A stretch of DNA of 64,000 nucleotides, taken from positions 8,977,420 through 9,041,419 of the forward strand of contig NW_020948739.1 of the NCBI RefSeq assembly GCF_900497805.2, in the 5' to 3' direction. The notes beneath the pieces were generated by a model. That model was not told the origin of the DNA. It was given only the letters and a program-made list of their open reading frames with translations, and did no database searches. A program made the position numbers and the translations under genes. This DNA comes from Vombatus ursinus (Eukaryota > Chordata > Mammalia > Diprotodontia > Vombatidae). Position 1 is the first letter of the stretch; the number at the start of each line of letters is the position of its first letter. Of this stretch, positions 22,026 to 33,112 are shown in pieces.

Positions 22026-22450
22026 GTTAGAAGAGGTTTTCCTAAAATTGATATTAATAATTGTCAGTTTCAGGAAAAGCAGTCGTTTTTGTGAAAGTAT
22101 GAATCTCATAGGGAAGAAATCCTATTTGTTTGTGAATACTCAAGGATCTAAAGAATTCAGAGGTGATTCAGCTTACTAAGGGCCACTAGCAGAGCAGGGA
22201 CAAGGCTAGGAGCACTGAGTGTAGATTGTTCACATCCCTTCTTGGGATCTGGGGGAGATCGCTTTCTGCCAGCCCCCTACCCATTTCTGTTTGTACCTGC
22301 CCCTCTCTTTCAGCTGAGTTAGAGGTAGTTCAGCAATTGAAGTTTGTATATATCTATGTGTTATTCAAAAATAGAATACTTTGCATTTGAGATCCTTATT
22401 ACTCATGTTATTTTATTGATGAACATATTCATTTTTCTTTTAGAGTTAGT
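22026..22450. other. Unassigned
   Basis: Nothing recognised. Confidence 0.4.
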
Positions 22451-22464
22451 ATGGCCTGAATATT

Positions 22465-22681
22465 GGCAGCTAGGTGGCTCAGTAGATAGAGTGCTGGGCC
22501 TGGAGTCAGGAAGACCTGAGTTCAAATCCACCGTCAGACATTTACTAGCTGAGCTTCCCTGGATAAATCATTTAACCTCTGTCTTCATCCACAGGGAGAA
22601 GGAAATAACAAACCACTCCAGTACCTTTGCCAAGAAAACCCCATACAAGGTTATGAAGAGTCAGATATGGTTGAACAACAA
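22465..22681 (+). mobile_element. CORE-SINE, RTE-tailed form
   Basis: 'ggcagctaggtggctcagta', core, then the RTE/BovB-type end 'caaaccactccagtaccttt' ... 'gaagagtcagatatggttga'. 12-bp TSD 'ggcctgaatatt' / 'ggcctggatatt' at 22453-22464 and 22682-22693. Confidence 0.95.
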
Positions 22682-22693
22682 GGCCTGGATATT

Positions 22694-22800
22694 AGGCTGA
22701 CCTCAGAGGCAGGAAGGATTAAGTTCAAATTTAGCTTCCAACACATACTGGCTGAGGAACCCTGGGCAAGTCACTTAACTCCTCAGTACTTTAGCAGAAA
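22694..22800 (+). mobile_element. MIR SINE fragment
   Basis: 'ggattaagttcaaatttagc' and 'ctgggcaagtcacttaactc'. Confidence 0.7.
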
Positions 22801-22829
22801 TGTTGGTATATACTATTTAGTCATTATTG

Positions 22830-23080
22830 TCTTTTACATAGTTCTAAATAACTTCTGTGTCTTGTTCTTTGACCCATTAGTTATTAAGGATTTCATTATG
22901 AATTCTCCATTTAGATCCGTATCTTTTGGCCATCTCCATGTACCAATTGCGTGATGGTTTGTAAGACAGGTTGAAGTACTTCAGCTGTTTACATTTATTT
23001 TTTATTTCTTTATATCTTAATACCTGATCTGTTTTTTGTAAAAGCCCCTCCTGTTAGTGTACCTCCAACTCCAATAGCTT
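22830..23080 (-). mobile_element. L1 ORF2 fragment
   Basis: 'tgttctttgacccattagtt' followed by 'aaggatttcattatgaattc' is the reverse of a conserved L1 ORF2 stretch. Confidence 0.6.
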
Positions 23081-23104
23081 TGATCTTTGCTATTACCTTT
23101 GTTC

Positions 23105-23340
23105 TATAGCCAGCATTTGTACAGTGCTTTAAGTTTTGCCAATGCTTTACAGATATTATCCGCACAACAACCTGGGGAGCTAGGTGCTATTATTATCCCC
23201 ATTTTATAGATCAGGAAACCAAGGCAGATCAGGTTAAATGGCTTGCCCAGTGTTACATACAAAGTAAGTTTCAGAAACAGGATTGGGACTCAAGTCTTCT
23301 TGACTCTAAGTTTGGCATTCTGTGTACCGTACCACTTACT
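23105..23340 (-). mobile_element. MIR SINE
   Basis: 'gctattattatccccatttt', 'aaatggcttgcccagtgtta', 'ggactcaagtcttcttgact'. Confidence 0.85.
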
Positions 23341-23439
23341 TACCTTATTTTGACTTGGACCTTTAATTTCATCAGTTAAAGAGAACTCTCCAAAAGGAAA
23401 TGCCCTCCACTGATGGAGGTTAGCACCATCTCTGCACTA

Positions 23440-23850
23440 TATAATAATAATATTAGTAATAATAGCTAGCATTTATATAGCACTTTAAGGTTTGCAAAGT
23501 GCTTTACCTATGATAATAATAACAGTTAGCACGTATGGAATACTTTAAGGTTTATAAAATACTTTAAATATAATAAAAATTACTAATATTTATGTAGTGT
23601 CTACTATGTACCAGGAATTGTGCTAAATGCTTTACAAATATTATCTCATTTGATCCTGATAATAACCCTAGGATGTGGGTGCTATTATTAACTCCATTTA
23701 ACAGATAAGGAAACTGAGGCAAACAGAGGCTAAGCAACTTGCCCAAGGTCACAATGCTGATAAATGTCTGAAGCAGGATTTGAATTCAGGTCTGAATTCT
23801 CTAACTACAGGTCCTGTTCTCTATCCATTACACCACCTAGCTGCCCCAAT
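23440..23850 (-). mobile_element. MIR SINE with duplicated tail
   Basis: The L2-type tail segment 'gcactttaaggtttgcaaag' occurs first, then a similar 'tactttaaggtttataaaat', before a full reverse MIR ending 'ttacaccacctagctgcccc'. Probably two MIRs in tandem orientation. Confidence 0.8.
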
Positions 23851-23879
23851 GTGTTAACTTCTTTGATGCATCTAATAAT

Positions 23880-24140
23880 AAGTTAGGTGCTTTTATTGTC
23901 TCCATTTTACCGATGAGAAAACTGAGGCACAGAGAAGTTAAGTGACTTACCCAGGATCACACAGCTAGTAATAAATGTCTGAAATAAGATTGGCACTCAC
24001 ATCATCCCGACTCTAAGCCCAGCACTCTGCCCACTGCAACAGAGTTTCCTGGGGGCACAGAGAGGTGGTGATTTTCCCTGAGTCACAGATCTAGTATGTA
24101 TTAGAAGCAGGTCTTCTCGATTCTGAGGCCACACCTGCCT
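23880..24140 (-). mobile_element. MIR SINE and second partial MIR
   Basis: 'gttaagtgacttacccagga' then 'ctctgcccactgcaacagag'; a second broken core follows at 24055-24140 ('attttccctgagtcacagat'). Confidence 0.8.
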
Positions 24141-24149
24141 CTCCCTCAG

Positions 24150-24335
24150 TTACTTTGAACTTACTTTGTATACATTTTATGTTTCCTTTTCTATATATAT
24201 TGTTCCACCTCCATCACCACCCAATACTAAGCAAGCTATACGAGGGTGGGGAGTATAGCTTTTTTCTCCTAAGTCCCCAGGTCAGTGTCGTACAAATTCA
24301 AAATGTTTGCAGAATTGTATTGAATTGAACTCCAC
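24150..24335 (+). mobile_element. L2 LINE 3' end
   Basis: 'ttactttgtatacatttta', 'aagtccccaggtcagtgtc' and 'tttgcagaattgtattga' fit L2 3'UTR sequence. Confidence 0.6.
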
Positions 24336-25425
24336 AGACAAAATTACATCTGGCAGAGTCCAGGCCTCTGAAAACTTTCATGAGTATACCAGCTCTCCTT
24401 CCTATTATCAGCTGAATATACATACCTATGGCTGAATACTGGCCTGTTTTCTGCCACCAGCTTCTGCATCCACTTAGCATTACTTTCATGAGGTTACTGG
24501 GGGAGTGTGTGATTGAACTCCCTAGGAGCTTTGGCAGTGCCCTGCTGGAGGTGAGATCAATCAACAGTATCTATTTATGCATCTGAAAAGCAGACATTTG
24601 TAAACAAAAGGGCTTCCCTTTCCTAGGGAACTGCATGCCCTGTATCTCTCCAAGTGGCAATACCATGGATTTTCATTTGTTATCAGCCTTGAAAAAGGAA
24701 GGCCACATAACTCAGTAGTTTCATAACTGGTAATGATAAGGGCACACAGTGCTTTCTCCTCTTAAGTCACTGGTTCAAATCAGTGCAGAGATAATCATTG
24801 CTTACCGCTGTTGCCATCTGGTTCATTAGATGTTGGCAGTTGAAAGGAACTGGTCCAGGGCCCAAGGAAGATGTTCTCCAGTCACTAGAAAGCTCCATCA
24901 CATAGGGCCCTTGCCTTGGCACTTGAAAGAGTTGAACCAAAGGACATCAGAGCTTAGGGTCTGAATTACATTTAAAGAATTTTGTCTGATCTTTTTTAAC
25001 AGAAGGACAGAGGGCCTTGTTGTATAGATTAAGAGGGAACCCATTAGCTCTCCAGGCCATTAACTGAGTTCATGTAATGGGCAATAAATTCCCATCTTAA
25101 ATAAATAAATAAGTGCCTAAGTGTTTAATAAATGCTCAGATCCCTTTAAATAAGAGTTTTAGGATCAGTGTTGATGAGGCTGATGTTAGTGGTATATAGC
25201 TAACTATTACTTGCAAAGGCATTAGATATAGAATGATTTATCTCATGATGATCATTATAAATTTCTTTGGAGCTGTGCTAAATCTAAAAATCATCATTTT
25301 ATGTCAGAAATTCACCCTTTGCTGCTGAACTATAGCAAGAAAAAAAAGCATATTATAATACTGAGAAAAATGTCCACTACAATGGATGTGTCTTCTAAAG
25401 GATATGGTATGTTATATATTCTTTT
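24336..25425. other. Repeat-poor stretch, 1.1 kb
   Basis: Apart from 'taaataaataaataagtgcc' and an L2-like bit near 25110, I recognise no transposon. The base composition is complex, and there is no long ORF and no obvious splice structure. This is a natural place to look for a conserved non-coding element. Confidence 0.5.
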
Positions 25426-25600
25426 TTTTTCTTTTTTAAAAAAAATTATTTTTAATTTATGGAATAAAGCAAATATTTCCATAACATAGAATAATAAAAA
25501 AGATGATTGCACATGAAACAGCAAATATACTGTGTATAACTTGTTATTCCTTTTAAATATACAACAAATTGTCATGTAAATTTCTTTTTTCTTTTCCTAA
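25425..25600 (-). mobile_element. LINE-like 3' end, family unsure
   Basis: T-rich start, 'atggaataaagcaaatattt', 'agatgattgcacatgaaac' and 'attccttttaaatataca' recur in marsupial genomes as a LINE 3' end. The exact family is not known to me. Confidence 0.5.
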
Positions 25601-26879
25601 ATATAGTATGTTATATTTTCATCATGTTCACATCTTTGCTGTTTGGCCTTGGCAAATCAATTTGATTGTTTTGTTTAGCAGTCTGTTGCCTCTTTTAGGG
25701 CCACTATAATGAGGACAGAGGTGTTTAAACATCTCACTATAGTCTGGTTATAGCTGATGGCACCATGTCAGAGCTGTTTCTGATTGCTAAAGGGGTGTAG
25801 CATTCCTTCATAATAGGTCCAGTCACATTCAATCTTCTTTTATTCAGTCATGCTTGAGGATGAAGCAAAGAGCAGTTGGTGAATGTGTTCCTGGTCCTCT
25901 GGGGAGTTCTCCCAGATCAACAGGCTGCTGACCTAATCAGAAGTCCTTGGGACTGTTTTACTCTGAGAACTACTTACGACCAGCTCCTGAAGCTCAGAAG
26001 CCCCCTCCTCCATCAGAGCTGTGGAAGGCTAGGGGCCACTCTCTGCAGAATCAGCCCAGTGTTCCAGACTGGTGATTGGCCGGAAGAGACTGAAGTCATA
26101 TACCAGTTACAGCAGGGAGACCCAAGGTACAGCCAGAGCTCCTCTTTGGAGATACCAAGCTGAAAGTTGTCACTGATTGCTGCTCTCTCAGAAATTTGCT
26201 GACAAGTGAGGCTCTGCTAGGAAAAAGAAGTAGAAATCTATCAAGACGGCCGGGAAGTCTGTTGGCAAAAATGTTGGCAAGTTGGATATGCACGGGTAAA
26301 CCTGCAGCAGAAGGTCAGATGGAGAGGAAACATTGCCTGCATATCCAGGTAAAACTCCCAGTCACTGTCTTCTCTACTGGTGGTCTGATCTTCCTCTCTG
26401 ACCCCATCCTCTTCCAAGCTATGACCTTAAAGATGTTTCTTTCCTTCCATCTCCCAGCTTTCGTCAAAACCTGGCAATCTGATTCTGACTTCCTGACTTT
26501 AGCTGTCCCAATTTGGCTTCGTTTTCCCTCTCCCAACTCCCATATTCAGGATCTTACCTCCTATCTGCTATTTCTGCTTTCCCTAGAACCTGATTTCAAG
26601 TTTCTCTGTCTACAGACTACTCACTTGACCTTCAATTCTGATTTTCCCATTTACTTTACTGTTTGGGTTCAAAGTTCTTAATTCTGAACTATATATTTGC
26701 TCATCAGTTCAGCCAGAATGACTCAGAAAGATGGACCTTAGCCCTTTTCTATGAAAACATAATTGTTCTACCACATTCTTACATAGAATTTTAAAAGCAC
26801 TTGGGGATCAGTTTTCAAGATGACTTAAAGATGTGAAGATTCCAGGAGAATGGAAAACATCATGGGTGGTAGGTTTCCA
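25601..26879. other. Repeat-poor stretch with exon-like segment
   Basis: No transposon recognised in 25601-26360. The segment 25840-26348 is more balanced in composition, has open frames (25876-26163 and 26196-26681, + strand) without known domains, and ends at a good splice donor sequence 'ccag/gtaaaa' (26349). It may be a non-coding RNA exon or simply unique DNA. 26370-26700 is C/T-rich and possibly L2. Confidence 0.35.
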
Positions 26880-27089
26880 AACTAATTTTTAAAAGGCAAC
26901 TAAGAAGGCTTCTACAACTATTGATTCCAAGAACCTACTTTCTTCCCTCTATGAAAATTTTTATGGGAATGGCCAGTGCATATATCAACAGTATTCTTCA
27001 TAAAAGAAGGAGAAGGGAACAGGCAGACTTTCATAGACAGTTTTCTCTGGGAGATCAACATAATCATAGTGACACAACTGAATTAATGA

Positions 27090-27340
27090 ATAATAATGAT
27101 AATGATAATAATTATACCTAACATTTATTTAGTGCTTATTATGTGCCAGGCACTGTGCTAAGTGCTTTACAATTATTATCTGATTTGTTTCTCATAACAA
27201 CCCTGGGAATTAGGTGCTGTCATTATCCCTATTTTACAGATGAGGAAACTGAGACAAACGGGGTTAAGTGACTTGCCCATGGTCTCACAGCTAGTAAGTG
27301 TCCAAGGCTGGAATTGAAAACAGGTCTAAATGAATAGCAT
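27090..27340 (-). mobile_element. MIR SINE inside RTE
   Basis: 'tattatgtgccaggcactgt', 'ttttacagatgaggaaactg', 'gttaagtgacttgcccatgg'. RTE sequence lies on both sides. Confidence 0.85.
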
Positions 27341-27927
27341 AAAAGACATAAAATCCTGCTGCATCTATTTTTTTTTTTTAAAGCATTTGACTTGGTAGAA
27401 GGAGATTCTTTTCAAAGAAGGTGTTTTTCATGAATATGTTAAATTCATACAAAGCTCTATGACAGTTGTAACAACAGACATCATTTTGTTCAATGTACCA
27501 CTGAATTATCAACATAAAAGGAGGCATAAAATAGGGAGACATAATCACCAAGGTGTTTCCCAGTCCTGTGAAAAATGGCCTACACAGAATCCAAACAGAA
27601 GAGGGATTCTCTGCTAATGGTAAGATTCTCCAGATGCTCCTATTCAGGTGAATTTGGGCCTATTGTCTGAACACTACAGGCCGCTTCTCATAGTGATGAG
27701 ATCCATGTGGAATCAAGAGAATTAGCTCCACCCACCACCATGGAAAAACATGGCAGATGAAGAATGCTTATTTCTCATATTATAATATATAGTTGGATGG
27801 TCAGACATTGAGTTAATATACCAGGAAGCTTGGATAGGAAATGGACAATGAGCTGGACCCAGAATTTAATAAGAGGAAGAGTGGTCTGGATAGCAATTGG
27901 AAAATTACACAGAGATCCTAAGTTGCT

Positions 27928-28173
27928 AGATGGGGCAGTGGATGGAGCACTGGGCCTGGAGTCAGGAAGACCTGGGTTCAAATCTGACATCAGGTACTTA
28001 TTAGCTGTGTGACCCTGGAAAAAGTCACTTATCCCTGTTTGCCTCAGTTTCCTCATCTCTAAAATGAGCTGGAGAAGGAAATGGCAAACCACTCTAGTAT
28101 CTTTGCCAAGAAAACCCCAAATAGGGTCACAAAGAGGTGGACACGACTGAAAAATGACCAAACAATGACAACT
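27928..28173 (+). mobile_element. CORE-SINE, RTE-tailed form, inside RTE
   Basis: 246 bp; core 'gacctgggttcaaatctgac', tail 'gagctggagaaggaaatggc' to 'caaagaggtggacacgactg'. 9-bp TSD 'taagttgct' at 27919-27927 and 28174-28182. The RTE coding sequence continues directly after it ('tccagtatcaaaagtctatc'). Confidence 0.95.
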
Positions 28174-28399
28174 TAAGTTGCTTCCAGTATCAAAAGTCTA
28201 TCCTTTGAATTTTAGCGTTTTCCGCAGTGATGCCATATGGCCTCCATGAAACATGGAATATTATCATTTCAAAAGAATCACAATTAAGAGTGACCTAAAA
28301 GTTAACAGAAAGGTATGTGATGGGCCCAAGTAGGTTGTAGATATTACCAATGCTAATTTGAGTAATAAAAGTGACATAAAAGACACAATCAAAGACAAG

Positions 28400-28590
28400 G
28401 AGGTAACTTGGTATAGTAGAAAGAATACTGAGAACTAGGACTTGGGTTCTAATCCCATCACTGACTTTTACTCCCTTCGTGACCTTGGCTCTCACTTAAC
28501 CTTTCTGGAGTGCAATTTTCTCAGCTGCAAAATGGAAGGTTTTAATTAAATAGTCTCTGAGATCCCTTCCAGCCATAGATCTGTGCCTGA
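28400..28590 (+). mobile_element. MIR/THER SINE
   Basis: 'acttgggttctaatcccatc', 'gaccttggctctcacttaac' and the end 'tctctgagatcccttccagc'. Confidence 0.85.
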
Positions 28591-28737
28591 CCAGAAAAGA
28601 AAGTGTCTGTCTATGTTCTGAAAAGCAAAGATAAAAGACTGAGAGTTCGAATTTTGCACTGGTATTTTTAAAATATCAAAAGAGAAAGTAGGTGATTCAT
28701 GTTCACTGGTAGAATCTCTAGAGAGGATTTGTCAAGT
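28591..28737. other. Unassigned
   Basis: Short unassigned gap; may be residual RTE. Confidence 0.3.
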
Positions 28738-28870
28738 TCAATCAACACAAATTTATTAAGTGCCTACTATGTGCCAGGCACTATGCTAAGTGCTGTAAAG
28801 AGAAAGAAAGGCAAAAAATAGTGCCTATCTCAAGGAGCTCACAAACAGATAATCACACAAGACAAGAATG
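28738..28870 (-). mobile_element. L2 LINE 3' end
   Basis: 'atttattaagtgcctactat', 'gtgccaggcactatgctaag', 'tctcaaggagctcacaaaca'. Confidence 0.85.
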
Positions 28871-29134
28871 CTTAGAGTAATAATGAGCTGCATCTGTGGA
28901 AAGATATTCACATTGATGATGTCATAGATTTGGTAAGAATTTAGAAAAGTCTTTAAGATAAAAAAAAGATCATACAAAATGAGGATGAATTTAAAAACTT
29001 AACAATAGCTTGTTTTTTAAAAATTATTTTTTCAATTAACAAGCTTTTTCTCTCCTCCATGCCCCCTCCTACATTGAGAAAGAAAAAAAAAAACCTTTCT
29101 AACAAATATGCAGTCAAGCAAAACATATTCCCAG

Positions 29135-29252
29135 CATTAGACTGTAAATTTTTGAGAGCAGGGACTGACTTTTGCCTTTCTTTGTATCTCTAGTGTTTAG
29201 CACAGTGCCTGGCACATAGTAGGTATGTAATAAATGCTAGTTGATTAACTGA
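29135..29252 (+). mobile_element. L2 3' end inside L1
   Basis: 'gagcagggactgacttttgc', 'gcacagtgcctggcacatag', 'aataaatgctagttgatta'. L1 3'UTR sequence lies on both sides and joins across it. Confidence 0.8.
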
Positions 29253-29537
29253 CCCAAATATGGTCAAAATATATTTCTCATTCTTCATCTTGAGGCTTTC
29301 CCCTCTCTATCAGGAAGTGGGTAGTGTTTTTTGTCATCTGTCCTCTGGAATCATAGTTGGTTATTATATTAATCAGAGCTCTTAAATTTTTCAAAGTTGT
29401 TTGTCTTTACAACTTTGTCATTAATTACAAAAATTCTTACCTTGGTTCTTCTCATATCAGTCTATATCAGTTCATTCAAATCCTTCTATATTTCCTTTGA
29501 AACTATCCTTTTCATCATTTCTTTTAGCCCCAAAGCA

Positions 29538-29603
29538 TTCTATTCTACTGATATAACATACTTCATATAACATACTTCTATTCTACTGATATAACATACT
29601 TCA
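29538..29603. repeat. 38-bp-period tandem duplication
   Basis: A 28-base block starting 'ttctattctactgatataac' occurs at 29538-29565 and again, identical, at 29576-29603, inside L1 ORF2 sequence. Confidence 0.95.
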
Positions 29604-29840
29604 TTCCCAATTGATGGGTAACTCCTTAGTTTCCCATTCTTTGCCACCACAAGAAGAGTTATTATAAATGTTTTTGTACCTATGAATCCTTTTCTTGTAT
29701 TTCTTTGGATATAGGCCTAGTAGTGGTATTAGGCCTTGGTCAAAACATACACACAGTTTAATAACTTTTGGAACATAATTTTTGAATTGCTTTCTAGAAT
29801 GTCTATACCAATTCATAGCTCCACCAATAAAACATTAATG

Positions 29841-30355
29841 TCTAGCACCAACTTGTAACAGTAGTATCTGGCTGGCAAATGGACAGAATGAGCCATGGAA
29901 TATGAAAGATGTTATAGGTAATGGAAAGGGCTATTTTAGTTACATTGGGGACAAGAAGAAAAATGAAGGGAGAGGTATATTGCATGGAACAGATAACATA
30001 TATGTTAACAGACTCTTGAGAAAAAGCAATTACTGTTATACAGTTATATTTCTCTGCCATCCCTTATGAGAGTCTACCTGCTTTCCAAGGACCAGTCCAC
30101 CTCAGTTCAGAGATGCTTACCACCTGTAGGCTGGCCACCAGTGAAGAATCATTTAACCATGGCAAACAATGAAACAAAGAGAAATGTAAAATGGCCCTCA
30201 GTCCTAGCGGGGAGAGGGGTTCCTCTTCTGCTTCTATAGTCATGGTAGCAGAGTAGTGGGAGAAAAGTAGAGAAGGTGCTAAGGATCCTACAATTTTTAG
30301 ACCATCTATTAATTTATGCATAAGTGCCATTAATTTAAATGTGAGGTCTATATAT
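29841..30355. other. Unassigned
   Basis: No repeat or gene recognised. Confidence 0.4.
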
Positions 30356-30357
30356 TG

Positions 30358-31290
30358 ACCAATAAGAGAGTCAAGATGGTGGAGTGAGAGCTAGCATTTT
30401 TGCCTAGCTGTCCCAACATACCCCCTCCACAACAACCTAGAAGTCACACCAAACCTAATTCAGATCAGGAAATCCAAGAAAAAGTCCCAGTGAATCATTT
30501 TTTCCAGTCAAGGGCAGCTTAGGAAAATAGAAGTCCCAGATCTGTGGACACGGAAGTGAGGTTTGTCCAGGAGTATAGAGCAGCAGCAGCAGCGGTGAGC
30601 AGCCCAGTGTCCACGGCTTGTAAGGGGACTGAACACCTGGGCAGAAAGAGATCCCAGTGGGGAGCAGGTATGGGTGCCACCTACCAGCTCTGTCACCCAT
30701 TAGCCAGTTCTGGGTCACAGTTCCAGGGTAGAAAGGAACCATGGTAGGTTGAAAAGGAGCAGGGGCCCTACCTGTCTAAGGATCAAGGAACAAATTCCAG
30801 AACCACAGATCCGTGACTCTGAACCTAAAAGCAGAGTAGGAACTCAATGCTGACTCCTAACCCCATTGGTAAGCCTCCGGTCCAATAAACAAGGCCAGGA
30901 GACCAAGCCGAAAGGGGAGTCAGTTGTTCATTCTCTCTGAACCTACAAAACCTCCCAGCAGGCTAACTGTGACAGAGTCCAGGAGAAGTCTATGGAAACT
31001 CAAGCCACAGACAAACCAACAGACCCAAACTGGGTCCAGAGTTTACAGAGCACAGACCAGGAGGGCAGTGACCAGATCTCTCCCTAGATCCCACCACCAA
31101 AATGTACGGGTCCCCACTCTCCAGCTGTCAAAGCAGTAGAAGGATATTTAAAAAAAAAAAAAAGAAGTTTAGGCTAGACATGTAATGACCAACACTTAGA
31201 TATGCCTCTACTGGAGGAAATGCATCATATCAAACTTGCCATTCTCATTATAAATTATAAATGAAACCAGAAGAAATAAGGAAGTGGCTG
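30358..31290 (+). mobile_element. L1 5'UTR, 5'-complete fragment
   Basis: Begins 'gagagtcaagatggtggag', which carries the AAGATGG core of a YY1 site as at the start of other mammalian L1 promoters. It aligns along its length with the reverse 5'UTR at about 60468-61290. An A14 run lies at 31150-31164. It is cut off before ORF1, so it cannot encode protein. Confidence 0.75.
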
Positions 31291-31558
31291 CTAAATGGAG
31301 GGGTGACTCACAAGCTCTACTTAGAGAGGCAAACGAAGGAGCTGGTGAAGTGGGGTTTTATCATGACGCGGTGCTGGGGCCTGACTCTGTGCCCCTCCCC
31401 CCTTCCACGCTGGGCTGAGCATCACCCTCTCATACTGGGAGCCTGATTTTGACCTTCCTATGAAGAGATCTGACCCTGCCCCCTGTGTCAGAGTGGAGCA
31501 TCGCCTCCCTATTCTAGGGCCAAGCAATGCCCTCCTTGTTTAGGAGCCTGAGCGCTTC

Positions 31559-31997
31559 TGATGGGGCACTAACGATGGACCCCTAAAAAGCCTTGGACTT
31601 TCCCCCATGGCCTAGACCCTGGTGTTCACCTGAGGTACTCAGCCTATCCCAGTCAATAATCCCTTTAATTGCCCTTTCATTATGGCCCGTCTTGTCTGCA
31701 CAAGGCACACCCTAGGCTGCTTGCCACTCCTTAATCCCATCCAGATCATCCAACAGTCTTTAGGTATAAAATATCAATTTTACCATCATCAAATGCACAG
31801 ATTCCTTAAGAATCTGGCCTGCTTGTATTGGCCTTACAAATTACACAGACTCATTAGGTGTCTGGCCCGCTTCTATTGGTGTTGCAATAAACTCAACACT
31901 TGAACCGAAAGAAAGCTTGAGTGGTCGAATTTTTTTGAGGCAGACCCCCACCCTGTACCCTTGCATTTCAGGGTTCCTAGCACCCCAAACTACAACA
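31559..31997 (+). mobile_element. Solo LTR, ERV1-like, family B, short form
   Basis: 439-bp LTR with TG...CA ends and a perfect 4-bp target duplication 'cttc' (31555-31558 and 31998-32001). A TATAAA lies at 31765 and an AATAAA at about 31886. A 48-bp unit is repeated twice at 31796-31891. Its start, its 'ccttggactttccc' segment and its end match the 33649-34229 LTR. No internal viral genes adjoin it. Confidence 0.85.
31796..31891. repeat. Two 48-bp tandem units in the LTR
   Basis: Units at 31796 and 31844 share 'cacaga.tc.ttaag', 'ctggcc.gctt' and 'tattgg'. They lie just before the poly(A) signal. Confidence 0.75.
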
Positions 31998-32001
31998 CTT
32001 C

Positions 32002-32585
32002 TATATGTGCTGCATCACTGCTTTCCTCTCCCCCATGCCCAAGACTCCCCTCTACCCAAGGGCCGAAGGTGCTAAGGAAAAAGTATGGCTTCTACCCTCT
32101 GTCTTGGGCACTTCCATTGCTGCAGCCTGAGCTCTCTCCTATTGCGCCAGGCCAGGCTCTGCCTTCCCGTTTAGGGTGGTGCTACCCATCACCAGTGTTT
32201 CTGGCCAGTGTCACTGCTTCTTTCTGATCCACCATAATTGATGAGGTCAGGAACTGCTCCCACATGGTTAATCAGGCAACTGGATGAGATTCTGATGGGT
32301 CATGCCAGGGTTTAGGTTTCTCTTCTTGTCAGTGGTCTACTTCTCCAAAGCAAAAGATTCTTCCCGATGTCATTCAACCCCCACTGGGGAAAGAGAATGT
32401 CAAGCCAGAGATAGTCTTCTTATCCTCAAGGAAAGAAACGCAAAGCAAAAATTAAAAAAACAAAAACATACCATGAAGCTAGAGTTTTCTGTAGGTCAGT
32501 TCATGGGATCTGATGTATGAAAGCAGCAGTTATTTTTGCTAGGGTTGGGGGAGGGTGTTCTGGGGAGCTCTGGGTTCCTTCCTGG
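32002..32585. other. Unassigned
   Basis: C/T-rich then A-rich; no retroviral primer-binding site follows the LTR, and no repeat family is recognised. Confidence 0.4.
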
Positions 32586-32668
32586 AAATGAGACAAAGAC
32601 AGAAACAGAGATACAGAGAGAGATACAGAGACAGACAGACAAAGAGAGACAGACACAGAGAGACAGAG
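32586..32668. repeat. (AGAC/AGAG)n low-complexity run
   Basis: Purine-rich run with 'agacagacagacaaagag'. Confidence 0.9.
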
Positions 32669-32871
32669 TTCACTTCTGGAGGGAAATAGAATCTGGTTTT
32701 AAAATTTTTTTAAACTAATGTAGCGCTTGCATCCTTTCCCACCCTCTTTCCTACCCCCCACCCCCACTATATCTAATTCAGTTTCTGGTAAGGACCAAGA
32801 AGTAGTTGCCAATGGCTTTTCAAATACCACACAAATACCACAGAAATAGTTCCTTCAGCACAGTTTTTCAA

Positions 32872-33112
32872 AACCTAGGTGGTGCAGTAGATAGAGAGCT
32901 GGGCCTGGAGTCAGCAAGACTCATCTTCCTGAGTTCAAATCCAGCCCCAGTCACTTACTAACTGTAAGTGGGCAAATCACTTAACCCTGTTTGCCTCAGT
33001 TCCTCATCTATAAAATGAGTTGGAGGGAAAATAAATGGCAAATCCCTCTAGTATCTTTGTCAAGAAAACCCCAAATGAGGTCATGAATAGTCAGACATGA
33101 CTGAAAAATATT
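32872..33112 (+). mobile_element. CORE-SINE, RTE-tailed form
   Basis: 'cctaggtggtgcagtagata', core with an extra 'actcatctt' before 'cctgagttcaaatcc', tail 'gtatctttgtcaagaaaac' to 'gaatagtcagacatgactga'. The nine-base extra segment marks a subfamily also present (reverse) in the copy at 38876. Confidence 0.93.

Larger units (their letters stand above)
26880..28400 (+). mobile_element. RTE (BovB-clade) LINE, RT region, broken
   Basis: Translation at 26921-27100 reads 'MKIFMGMASAYINSIL' and 'REQADFHRQFSLGDQ', matching the RTE pattern 'YKLFxRxISxRINSxL...REQAGFRxxFSTxDH'. At 27390-27450 'FHEYVKFI' follows, and at 28180-28390 comes the C-terminal region ('atgaaacatggaatattatc', 'aaaggtatgtgatgggccc'). 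Several stops and frameshifts. Interrupted by a MIR (27090-27340) and a SINE (27928-28173). Confidence 0.8.
29015..29840 (-). mobile_element. L1, 3'UTR and ORF2 C-terminus, with L2 inside
   Basis: Reverse L1: 'caattaacaagctttttctc', 'tcaggaagtgggtagtgttt', 'cattcccaattgatgggtaa', 'tctagaatgtctataccaat'. An L2 3' end interrupts it at about 29135-29252. A 28-base direct duplication lies at 29538-29603. Confidence 0.85.

Noticed and set aside
26196-26681. 161-codon ORF, the longest on the + strand
   Set aside because: No recognisable domain, ordinary composition, and a frame of this length is expected by chance somewhere in 64 kb. The right half looks like C/T-rich L2-type sequence.
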